Source: Spirochaetales bacterium (GTDB taxonomy: Bacteria; Spirochaetota; Spirochaetia; DSM-27196; PWMO01). From it: DNA of 19,467 nt. The stretch spans positions 1 to 19,467 of the forward strand of contig SLTF01000214.1 of the NCBI GenBank assembly GCA_007130025.1. Direction: 5' to 3'. Under the pieces are notes generated by a model that saw nothing but the letters and a program-made list of their open reading frames with translations, was not told the origin of the DNA and made no database searches. Positions 13,019-19,467 of this stretch are shown here, piece after piece. The translations under genes were made by a program, and so were the position numbers. Each line of letters opens with the position of its first letter. The first letter of the stretch is position 1.

Positions 13019-14774
13019 TAGTTTTCGGGAGTATCGAACCCTTGTACCCTACGCCTACCGGTATCGTTGGCACTATCTCCTGGGTGTTCTCTGCCTGATC
13101 GTTACCTCAGGCGGACAGCTGGTTATTCCGCAGTTTGTCAGGCGCGCCATTGATATCATGGTCGAGGGCGGGTTTGCGGTTGCGGAGGTCGGCCGGTTGA
13201 TGCTGGCCCTGGCGGGACTGGCAGTGGTGATCGGGTTGGGGCGATTTGGATGGCGCTACTTCATTCATGGTGCGTCCCGCCGGATCGAAGCGGAGCTGCG
13301 CGGTCGGCTTTTTGAACACCTGCTGCTGCTTTCGCCACGGTACTACGCGGGCGCCAAGACCGGCGACATCATGGCCCGGGCCACCAACGACATGAACGCC
13401 ATCCGCATGGCAACCGGAATCGCACTGGTTGCGTTCATTGACGGCGTGTTCATGACGCTTGCGATCCTGGTCATTCTCTTCAGCTCCAACGCCAGGCTTG
13501 CCGCCGTAACCATCATCCCCCTTCCGTTTATCACGGTGATGATCATCTTCGCCGGTCGGGTGGTCACGCGGCTCTTTCGCGAGGTGCAGGAAGGGTTCTC
13601 CCACTTGAGCGAACGCACGCAGGAGAGCATCGCGGGGATCCGCGTCATCAAGTCCTTTGTAAAAGAGCCCCATTTTCTCAAGCGCTTCGAGGAGGTGAAC
13701 CTCGAGTACCGTCGCAAGAATCTGAACTATATCCGTGTCTGGGGGCTCTTCTTTCCCTTCGTCGCCTTTCTCTCCGGATTGACCACCCTGCTGCTGCTGC
13801 GGTTTGGCGGTGAACAGGTGATTGCCGGCTCGATATCACCCGGAGACTTCGTTGCCACGATGAGCTACCTTGCCATGCTTGCCTGGCCCATGCTTGGGGC
13901 GGGATTCACGGTCAACGTCCTGGCTCGTGGTGCCGCATCGCTGGCTCGAATCAACGCCATCCTCAAGGAGCCCCCGGAGATCGTCTCCATGATCGGCGCT
14001 CATCAGAAGGCCTCGTCAATCGATCTCTCGATTCGCGATCTCACCGTCGTGCATCCCGATGCCGGCGAGCCGGCCCTCGATGGGGTGAGCATCGACCTTC
14101 CGCAGGGAACGATGCTCGGAATCCTCGGGCGCACCGGTTCCGGCAAGTCGACCCTTATTCGCACCCTCCCCCGCCTGATCGACCCACCTGAGAATACGGT
14201 GTTTGTGGGGGGAGTCGACGTACGGGATTACGATCTTGGGGTACTGCGGGGCCTCTTCGGCATCGTGCCGCAGGATACCTTCCTGTTCTCGGCAACGATC
14301 CGAGAGAACATCGGATTTGCCGTTGATGAGCTCAGCGATGAGGAGCTCACCCGCGTGGCCGACATCTCTACCATCAGTCGGGACATCGGCGTGCTCTCCG
14401 AGGGATACCAGACGGTGGTCGGTGAGCGCGGTGTCACGCTGTCGGGCGGGCAGAAACAGCGCGTTGCCATCTCGCGTGCACTGGCCAAGAATCCCGATAT
14501 TCTGATTCTGGATGATGCGCTCTCCGCCGTGGATACCGAAAGTGAAGAGCGCATCCTCAAGGCGATCCTTGAGTTTCGAAAAGGAAAAAGCACGATACTG
14601 ATTTCGCACCGGATTTCCGCCCTTCAGCACGCCGACCTCTGCATCGTGATGGACCAGGGCCATATTGCGCAGCGCGGCAACCACGCCGAGCTCCTCGCGC
14701 AGGGAGGTCTCTACCGGGAGATCTACGATCTGCAGCAGATAGAGCGAAAGCACGCTCGGGGGCACGATGGCTGA
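13011..14774 (+). CDS. ABC exporter subunit A (MdlA/BmrC-like, degenerate ATP site)
   Basis: A half-transporter with six membrane helices (about residues 15-310) and an NBD (about 340-570). NBD motifs are Walker A GRTGSGKST (373-381), signature LSGGQKQR (from 477), Walker B ILILDDALSAVD with Asp502 in place of the catalytic Glu, and H-loop His533. Asp at that position is typical of one partner in heterodimeric exporters (MdlA, BmrC/YheI, TM287), whose own Walker site is non-hydrolytic. At 587 aa the length is standard. The GTG start at 13011 overlaps plsC by 8 nt, and the stop overlaps subunit B by 8 nt in the same way. The substrate is unknown: drugs or lipids are typical for the family, and the plsC linkage makes a lipid plausible. 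Confidence 0.93.
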   Translation: MADSFREYRTLVPYAYRYRWHYLLGVLCLIVTSGGQLVIPQFVRRAIDIMVEGGFAVAEVGRLMLALAGLAVVIGLGRFGWRYFIHGASRRIEAELRGRLFEHLLLLSPRYYAGAKTGDIMARATNDMNAIRMATGIALVAFIDGVFMTLAILVILFSSNARLAAVTIIPLPFITVMIIFAGRVVTRLFREVQEGFSHLSERTQESIAGIRVIKSFVKEPHFLKRFEEVNLEYRRKNLNYIRVWGLFFPFVAFLSGLTTLLLLRFGGEQVIAGSISPGDFVATMSYLAMLAWPMLGAGFTVNVLARGAASLARINAILKEPPEIVSMIGAHQKASSIDLSIRDLTVVHPDAGEPALDGVSIDLPQGTMLGILGRTGSGKSTLIRTLPRLIDPPENTVFVGGVDVRDYDLGVLRGLFGIVPQDTFLFSATIRENIGFAVDELSDEELTRVADISTISRDIGVLSEGYQTVVGERGVTLSGGQKQRVAISRALAKNPDILILDDALSAVDTESEERILKAILEFRKGKSTILISHRISALQHADLCIVMDQGHIAQRGNHAELLAQGGLYREIYDLQQIERKHARGHDG

Positions 14775-16860
14775 ACCGGTGTTGCAGGAAAACGAGAAAG
14801 TAACCATCGGCTACAATCCCGTGGTAGTCCGCCGGCTCCTTCGGTATCTGAAGCCGTACCGCATCATGGTGGTATGTGCGCTGGTTGCGCTCTCACTCTC
14901 CACCGCATCTGAATTGCTGCTGCCTATCGTCCTGCAGCGCGCCGTTGACCGGCATCTGGTCGCCGTCTGGCGCCGAGCGCCGGTGGACCGCGTTGCCGAG
15001 CACGCGCCGCTTCGCGACGCGGTCGAACGCTCGGGCACGGTGATCGGCCCGTGGGCGTACGTACTGGAGGTCGACCTCAAGGAGATCCCCGCGGGCGTGC
15101 AGCGAGCGTTACGGGAGCAGGACCTCCTGAGCGAGGAGCAGTACTGGGTGACCCCGGTCGATCATCCTGAGACCGCCGCCGCCATTGATGCCAACCGGGA
15201 GCAGGTTGAGCGATCGCAGACGCACGCGGCGATTCCGGCAGAGATTGCCCGAAGCCTTTCCGCACCAACGCGGCTGGCGCTGCGCGCGCACGATCTGCGC
15301 GGAATCACCCGTCTTGCCGCCGTATTTCTCTCGCTGCTGGTAACCGTTCTGTTCACCGCCTTCGTTCAGGTCTACCTGATGGCTTCGGTCGGTCAGGGAG
15401 TCATGAAGGATATGCGGCTGCAGCTCTTTGACCACACGCTCCACCAGTCGCTCTCGTTTCTCAACGGCCACCCGGTGGGAAAGCTGGTAACCCGCCTGAC
15501 CAACGACGTCGAGACAATCAACGAACTCTTCACCAACGTGGTGGTCAACCTGCTCAAGAATTTCGCGATCATGGCCGGCGTCATTGTCACCATGTTCCTG
15601 CTCAGTCCGAGAATGGCCGTGGTCACCATTGCCACCCTGCCACCGGTACTGTTCTTCACCCTGGTGTTTCGAAAAAAGGCCCGTGACGCGTTCCGTGAAG
15701 TGCGCCGCTGGGTTTCCCGCGTGAACGCCTTCATCGCCGAACACGTCTCGGGGATGCCGGTTGTGCAGATGTTTGTCCGTGAGGTGCAGGTTGGCCGGGA
15801 GTTTGCGCGCAACAACGACCGACTGATGCACGCAAGTCTCTCCGAGATGTACGTGTTTGCGGTGTTTCGCCCCATCGTCGACCTCCTCTCCTCGGTGTCG
15901 CTTGCGATCATTGTGTTCATGGGTGCGCGGTTTCTGTCGATTGGCGTGGTGTCACTGGGAATCCTGATTGCCTTCATCGATCTGGCAAAGCGGTTCTACC
16001 AGCAGCTGATGGATATCTCCGATCGCTTCGTAATCCTGCAGAGCGCCATGGCGGGAAGCGAACGGGTGTTCGAACTCCTTGACGCGGTGGACCAGATCGA
16101 TGATCGTGGCAGACTGACCTTGCCTCAGCCGGTCCGGGGACGCGTTGAGTTTGAGCACGTCTCCTTTGCCTACCGCTCCGGAGAACCCGTTCTCCGCGAT
16201 CTGAGCTTCACCGTTGAGCCGGGACAGAGTGTTGCGATCGTGGGGTACACCGGCGCCGGAAAAACCACCATCGCGAACCTGGTCACCCGGCTGTGGGACG
16301 CGGATGGCGGCACGATTCGTCTTGACGGTGCAAACGTGCGCGACATCCCCGTCGCGCAACTCCGGGCGACGGTTCAACCGATCGCTCAGGATGTGTTTCT
16401 GTTCAGTGAGACCGTGGCGGAGAACATTCGGCTTGGGGCCGATATCAGCGACGAGCGGGTCCAGGAGGCGGCGCGAGCGGTCCAGGCGGACGGGTTCATC
16501 CGCGCCCTGCCCAACGGCTACGATACGGTCCTGCAAGAGGGAGCAACCAATATCTCAACGGGACAGCGACAGCTGATCGCCTTTGCCCGCGTGCTTGCCC
16601 ACGATCCGCGGGTGATCATCCTGGACGAGGCAACCGCCAACATCGATACGGAAACCGAACGCTTGATTCAGGCGGGAATCAGCACCCTGCTGGCCGGACG
16701 CACCTCACTGGTGATCGCCCATCGCCTCTCGACCATCAAGCACGCCGACCGTATCCTTGTTCTGTCCGGGGGTGAACTGGTTGAACAGGGCAGCCACGAA
16801 GAGCTGCTTGCCGCGCGTGGCCTCTACGCCAACCTGTATCGGCTTCAGTACGAGCCGTGA
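14767..16860 (+). CDS. ABC exporter subunit B (MdlB/BmrD-like) with large TM1-TM2 insertion
   Basis: Partner half-transporter, 697 aa. TM1 is at about 33-57 and TM2 at about 183-204. Between them lie about 115 hydrophilic residues (66-178) where exporters usually have a short external loop; the rest of the membrane domain is normal. The NBD starts near 455: Walker A GYTGAGKTT (493-501), signature ISTGQRQ (596-602; non-canonical first positions), Walker B VIILDEATANID with catalytic Glu621, and H-loop His652. So this subunit carries the intact catalytic Glu while its signature faces the degenerate site of subunit A, the usual asymmetric arrangement. ATG 14767 overlaps subunit A by 8 nt (ATGGCTGA). 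The extra loop would face the periplasm and could bind a partner or the substrate. Confidence 0.93.
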   Translation: MAEPVLQENEKVTIGYNPVVVRRLLRYLKPYRIMVVCALVALSLSTASELLLPIVLQRAVDRHLVAVWRRAPVDRVAEHAPLRDAVERSGTVIGPWAYVLEVDLKEIPAGVQRALREQDLLSEEQYWVTPVDHPETAAAIDANREQVERSQTHAAIPAEIARSLSAPTRLALRAHDLRGITRLAAVFLSLLVTVLFTAFVQVYLMASVGQGVMKDMRLQLFDHTLHQSLSFLNGHPVGKLVTRLTNDVETINELFTNVVVNLLKNFAIMAGVIVTMFLLSPRMAVVTIATLPPVLFFTLVFRKKARDAFREVRRWVSRVNAFIAEHVSGMPVVQMFVREVQVGREFARNNDRLMHASLSEMYVFAVFRPIVDLLSSVSLAIIVFMGARFLSIGVVSLGILIAFIDLAKRFYQQLMDISDRFVILQSAMAGSERVFELLDAVDQIDDRGRLTLPQPVRGRVEFEHVSFAYRSGEPVLRDLSFTVEPGQSVAIVGYTGAGKTTIANLVTRLWDADGGTIRLDGANVRDIPVAQLRATVQPIAQDVFLFSETVAENIRLGADISDERVQEAARAVQADGFIRALPNGYDTVLQEGATNISTGQRQLIAFARVLAHDPRVIILDEATANIDTETERLIQAGISTLLAGRTSLVIAHRLSTIKHADRILVLSGGELVEQGSHEELLAARGLYANLYRLQYEP

Positions 16861-16869
16861 CTGGTCGCA

Positions 16870-16891
16870 AACCGACGTGATCGAATCGGTT
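16870..16891. terminator. Weak inverted repeat between convergent exporter and ricT genes
   Basis: AACCGA (16870-16875) and TCGGTT (16886-16891) form a 6-bp stem around a 10-nt loop in the 29-nt gap, overlapping the ricT stop. No T-run follows on either strand, so intrinsic termination here is doubtful; Rho-dependent ending is equally possible. Confidence 0.25.
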
Positions 16892-17876
16892 ACTCCGCCG
16901 CGGGTTCGCAGTTACTGCAATCGTGATCCAGGATGCGCCACTTCTTCCTGTCCGCTTCACGCTCGAAACGACAAATTGGCAGAGCGAGAAACCTGCCGTC
17001 TTCACCGGCAAGCCGAACGGTCCGCGAAACGATGTTTACCTCAACAACCCGGAACACCGTGTCATCGTAGGGAATGCGGTTGCCCTCCTCGGGAAAGCGC
17101 TGCTTCTCGCTGAGGTAGAGATCGTGCTCATACGCCAGGCAACAGAGCAGTCGCCCGCACGGACCTGAGATCTTCATTGAGTTGAGACTCAGGTTTTGCA
17201 CCTTCGCCATCTTGATGGAAACCGGGTTCAGTTTGTCGCTGATGGAATTGCAGCAGAGCGCACGCCCACAGACGCCAATACCGCCAACCACCCGCGATTC
17301 ATCGCGCACCCCGATCTGACGCAACTCAATACGAATGCGGAACTCACCAACAAGATCTTTGACCAGATCACGAAAATCGATCCTACCTTCGGCGGTGAAA
17401 AAAAACAGGAGCTTCGGCTCTTCCAGCAGATAGTGGGCGGAGACCAGCTTCATGTCGAGCCGACGGCTCATGATGCGATGTCGGCAGATCTCAAAGGCGT
17501 GAGACTCGCGCCGAAGATTCTCCTCGTACCGCGCGATGTCCGTGGGAGTCGCTACGCGTTCTACGTGCTGAACCTCCTTCCATGCTCCGGCATTCTGCTC
17601 CGAAACCGGTCCGAGAACGGACGCGATGTCCTTCCCGTACTTGGTGGAGATGATGATGAGCTCGTTGCGTCGATGCGTATCGGGAGAATTGCCGCAGAGT
17701 TCCGTCTCGCCACTGTGCAGGACGCGCGCCAGAAAGAGCGATCCACCCGGTATCTCCGTGGTCTTCGCGTGGGCTCCCTCTTCGTGCGATTCTGAAGCGT
17801 GCGATTCTGAAGCGTGCGATGCTTCATCAGATCTTGGTAACGCATCCTGTTCGGACACGATGGTTTCGGTCGACAT
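16890..17876 (-). CDS. ricT: RicT/YaaT, PSP1-domain iron-sulfur protein
   Basis: PSP1 C-terminal domain protein of the YaaT family. In Bacillus, RicT joins RicA and RicF in a complex carrying Fe-S clusters that promotes RNase Y-dependent mRNA maturation and affects sporulation, competence and biofilms. Diagnostic features are GGIGVCGRALCCNSIS and MKISGPCGRLLCCLAYE (Cys-rich motifs), the HRIMSRRLDMKLVSAHYLLE stretch and EGRIDFRDLVKDLVGEFRIR. The C-terminus adds DHDCSNCEPAAE. Residues 1-43 are a low-complexity Ser/His/Glu tail encoded partly by a 15-bp tandem repeat. ATG 17876 has GGAGAAGG 3-5 nt upstream. It follows yaaR by 22 nt. No RicA or RicF is in the window. Confidence 0.92.
   Translation of the reverse strand: MSTETIVSEQDALPRSDEASHASESHASESHEEGAHAKTTEIPGGSLFLARVLHSGETELCGNSPDTHRRNELIIISTKYGKDIASVLGPVSEQNAGAWKEVQHVERVATPTDIARYEENLRRESHAFEICRHRIMSRRLDMKLVSAHYLLEEPKLLFFFTAEGRIDFRDLVKDLVGEFRIRIELRQIGVRDESRVVGGIGVCGRALCCNSISDKLNPVSIKMAKVQNLSLNSMKISGPCGRLLCCLAYEHDLYLSEKQRFPEEGNRIPYDDTVFRVVEVNIVSRTVRLAGEDGRFLALPICRFEREADRKKWRILDHDCSNCEPAAE
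17784..17820 (-). repeat. 15-bp tandem repeat in the 5' end of ricT
   Basis: Two exact copies of a 15-bp unit (17784-17798 and 17799-17813) and a partial third (17814-17820). In the ricT frame it encodes repeated Ser-His-Ala-Ser-Glu. Copy-number change would keep the frame, so it would alter tail length only. Confidence 0.85.
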
Positions 17877-17898
17877 TTCCCTTCTCCTTGCGGGCCGT

Positions 17899-18390
17899 CT
17901 AGTGAAAAAGGTCCACCAGAAGGCCCTGAATCTCTTCTACCTTCCGCAATAACTCAAGCTGTGACTGCTGCGTCTGCACCATTCCCGCCGCAAGGCGGTC
18001 CAGCCGTTGATCGATGACGCGGATAAGCGTGAACCGTTTACGGTTCAGCACATTGGTGCCCGAGGTATGCTCCTCGATACCAACCCCCGAGGCAACCACA
18101 CGCCCCAGAAAGCCGCGAACCGCCTCACGATACTCGCGCAGCCGGGAAAACGTCTGCTCCCGGCTTAACTGATCGCCGAGCTGATGGATCCGGTCCAGCA
18201 TCTCGTGCGCCTCTTCCAGCGACTCCAGAGGAGCCGCGTCGGGGAGCACCGGATTGTGGGCCTCTACCTGTTGCTCGAATAACGACGGAAAAATCGCTTC
18301 GGTTCGTTCACCCGGTCGCGTATCGCGTCCTCGCCGGGTTCGCTCTCCCGGTCGATATCCCGACAGGCCATCGCTCTCGATCCGGGCCAT
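17899..18390 (-). CDS. yaaR: YaaR family protein (DUF327)
   Basis: A 163-aa protein of unknown function. The recognisable part is the C-terminal helical DUF327 core: REYREAVRGFLGRVVASGVG, then NVLNRKRFTLIRVIDQRLDR and a closing LLRKVEEIQGLLVDLFH. The N-terminal 40 residues are Arg/Gly-rich (GYRPGERTRRGRDTRPGERT) and probably unstructured. In Bacillus subtilis yaaR lies in the tmk-yaaQ-yaaR-holB-yaaT cluster, so its position directly before a YaaT/RicT gene here repeats a long-range conserved association. ATG 18390 is 8 nt after the bactofilin stop, with a weak ribosome binding site, which suggests translational coupling. No enzymatic motif is visible. Confidence 0.82.
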   Translation of the reverse strand: MARIESDGLSGYRPGERTRRGRDTRPGERTEAIFPSLFEQQVEAHNPVLPDAAPLESLEEAHEMLDRIHQLGDQLSREQTFSRLREYREAVRGFLGRVVASGVGIEEHTSGTNVLNRKRFTLIRVIDQRLDRLAAGMVQTQQSQLELLRKVEEIQGLLVDLFH

Positions 18391-18398
18391 GTCAGCCG

Positions 18399-18866
18399 CT
18401 ACACCCGGGCTTGAAGCGAGTAGTGAAGCGTGCTCCGGGCTGCCGTTTCCAACGGTTCCGGCGCCGTGAGAAACGAGTTGGTGCGCATCGGCTTGGTCCT
18501 CACCGGAAGCGGCTCCTCAGCGGCTCGGTCACCACGAATGGAAAACTCCCCATCCATCAGCACCCCCTCCTCGGCTACCAGGCGGGGGGAATAGATGTTT
18601 CCGAGAACCATGCCCGTTGAGAGCACGATGACCTTTTCCGACGCGTAGACACTGCCACGAATGACCCCGCCGATAACCACGGTGGCCGCCTCAATGGAGC
18701 AGTCCGCCCGCCCGTGCTTGCCGATGAGGATCTTCCCGCTGGAGCGGATCGATCCCGTGAAATCGCCGTCGATACGAAGCAGACCAGCCGGCTCGAGCTG
18801 ACCACGAAAATGGGTGCCTTCGCCGACAATGGAGTTGATAAAGTTATCGTCCGCCGGATACTTCAT
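18399..18866 (-). CDS. Bactofilin, second copy
   Basis: A 155-aa bactofilin. The beta-helix repeats cover about residues 15-110: GEGTHFRGQLEPAGLLRIDG, DFTGSIRSSGKILIGKHGRA, VVIGGVIRGSVYASEKVIVL and GNIYSPRLVAEEGVLMDGEF. A C-terminal tail of about 45 residues (RTKPMRTNSFLTAPEPLE region) is polar and probably disordered; such tails recruit partners in other bactofilins. ATG 18866 has GAGG/AGGG just upstream. It lies 24 nt after an M23-domain gene, the classic bactofilin neighbour, and 8 nt before yaaR. It differs clearly in sequence from the copy at 8402-8827, so the two are probably not redundant. Confidence 0.93.
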   Translation of the reverse strand: MKYPADDNFINSIVGEGTHFRGQLEPAGLLRIDGDFTGSIRSSGKILIGKHGRADCSIEAATVVIGGVIRGSVYASEKVIVLSTGMVLGNIYSPRLVAEEGVLMDGEFSIRGDRAAEEPLPVRTKPMRTNSFLTAPEPLETAARSTLHYSLQARV

Positions 18867-18890
18867 GGCCCTGCCTCGTTTTTTACTTGT

Positions 18891-19467
18891 TCATCGGCTG
18901 CTGGCGCGCACCCGAACCGGAGAATGCGCAATCTGGAGAAACGCAGCCGGGTCAACCACGTCGGTTCCCAACCAGATCTGGAAGTCCAGGTTCGGCGAAG
19001 TAGCGACTCCGCTACTCCCCAACGTGCCGATCCGCTGGCCCTGGAACACCTCTTGCCCTTCGGTGACCGTGATGGTCTGCAAGTGCGAATACCGTGTCCG
19101 AAACCCGTATTTGTGCCGAATCCATACGTACAGACCGTAATTCGGGTCGAAACCCAACTCGGTGACCTTTCCGTTTGCACTGGCCACCACCGGCACTCCC
19201 AGTGAGTCGGTAATTACCACGCCACGACTGAGGAACCATTCGTTGGTGATCGGATGGATGTTGGGGCCGAAACTGCGCGTGATCCGCCCTCGTCCCCCGG
19301 CTACCGGCCAGAGATTCGGCAGGTCGGCCAACAGCGCCTTGCGTTCCTGCAACAGGGAGCGAATCTGCGAAAGCGGTTCGACCGAAGTACCCAGAAGGGC
19401 CGCGACCGTTTGAAGCTCCCGAACCTCGGGCAGCTGCCCCGGTTCGATCTCCTGGATCCCACGGATC
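18891..19467 (-). CDS. LytM/M23-domain protein lacking zinc ligands (N-terminus beyond the right edge)
   Basis: The frame is open from the right edge (first full codon at 19466) to the stop at 18891, giving 191 visible residues; the TTG at 19352 is internal. The M23 fold is clear: VAGGRGRITRSFGPNIHPIT, GVPVVASANGKVTELGFDPN, GLYVWIRHKYGFRTRYSHL and GQRIGTLGSSG. The metal and catalytic residues are mostly missing. The HxGxD motif reads SRGVV (codons around 19229-19215), and the HLH motif reads NLD (18992-18984). Only the His of YSHL remains. It is therefore probably a non-catalytic LytM regulator, like EnvC or NlpD, rather than an endopeptidase. The visible upstream part (IRGIQEIEPGQLPEVRELQT) is helical. 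It is the upstream neighbour of a bactofilin, yaaR and ricT. Confidence 0.88.
   Translation of the reverse strand, partial: IRGIQEIEPGQLPEVRELQTVAALLGTSVEPLSQIRSLLQERKALLADLPNLWPVAGGRGRITRSFGPNIHPITNEWFLSRGVVITDSLGVPVVASANGKVTELGFDPNYGLYVWIRHKYGFRTRYSHLQTITVTEGQEVFQGQRIGTLGSSGVATSPNLDFQIWLGTDVVDPAAFLQIAHSPVRVRASSR

Noticed and set aside
1..19467. Mobile elements, CRISPR arrays, tRNA or rRNA genes
   Set aside because: Looked for on both strands; no transposase, integrase, direct-repeat array or structural RNA pattern was seen, and the gene content is core chromosomal.

Overview
The window looks like chromosomal core sequence from a free-living, fairly GC-rich spirochaete (Spirochaeta/Treponema lineage). 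The evidence is a rho-rpmE pair next to an HU-lnt-response regulator block, two apolipoprotein N-acyltransferase genes, two bactofilins, a zinc-ribbon-less (type B) L31, and RicT/YaaR homologues. The species assignment is inference. I see no mobile element, CRISPR array, tRNA or rRNA. Coding density is very high, with many 1-19 nt gene overlaps and frequent GTG or TTG starts. The longest non-coding stretches are about 160 nt (upstream of rho, and between rpsT and plsC).

Layout. (1) Positions 1-3205, minus strand: a GalK-family GHMP kinase, SurE phosphatase, a TPR protein and a secreted TPR/beta-propeller protein that leaves the left edge. A TTGAAC-17-TAGAAT promoter (3242-3270) drives them. 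(2) 3295-5007, plus strand: a first Lnt. Its stop codon sits in the loop of a terminator hairpin shared with the convergent rpmE. (3) 5068-12081, minus strand: rpsT, HU, a second Lnt, a receiver/coiled-coil response regulator, a small TPR protein, a bactofilin, cinA, rho and rpmE. One promoter lies before rpsT and a strong one (TTGACA-18-TATAGT) lies inside the last codons of cinA, giving rho a leader of about 150 nt. (4) 12248-16860, plus strand: plsC followed by the two halves of a heterodimeric ABC exporter, joined by identical 8-nt overlaps. (5) 16890-19467, minus strand: an M23/LytM-domain protein without zinc ligands (runs off the right edge), a second bactofilin, YaaR (DUF327) and RicT (YaaT/PSP1).

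How the genes fit together. Much of the window concerns the envelope and cell shape: lipoprotein acylation (two Lnt), phosphatidic acid synthesis (PlsC), an exporter of lipid or drug type, and two bactofilins with a pseudo-peptidase. The rest is translation, transcription and chromosome structure (S20, L31, HU, Rho), RNA maturation (RicT) and nucleotide housekeeping (SurE, CinA). The best candidates for new biology are the pseudo-peptidase/bactofilin/YaaR/RicT operon, a GalK-like kinase with substituted sugar-site and catalytic residues, an ABC subunit with an insertion of about 100 residues between TM1 and TM2, and a response regulator coupled to a tiny TPR protein whose tail resembles the C-terminus of class III nucleotide cyclases.
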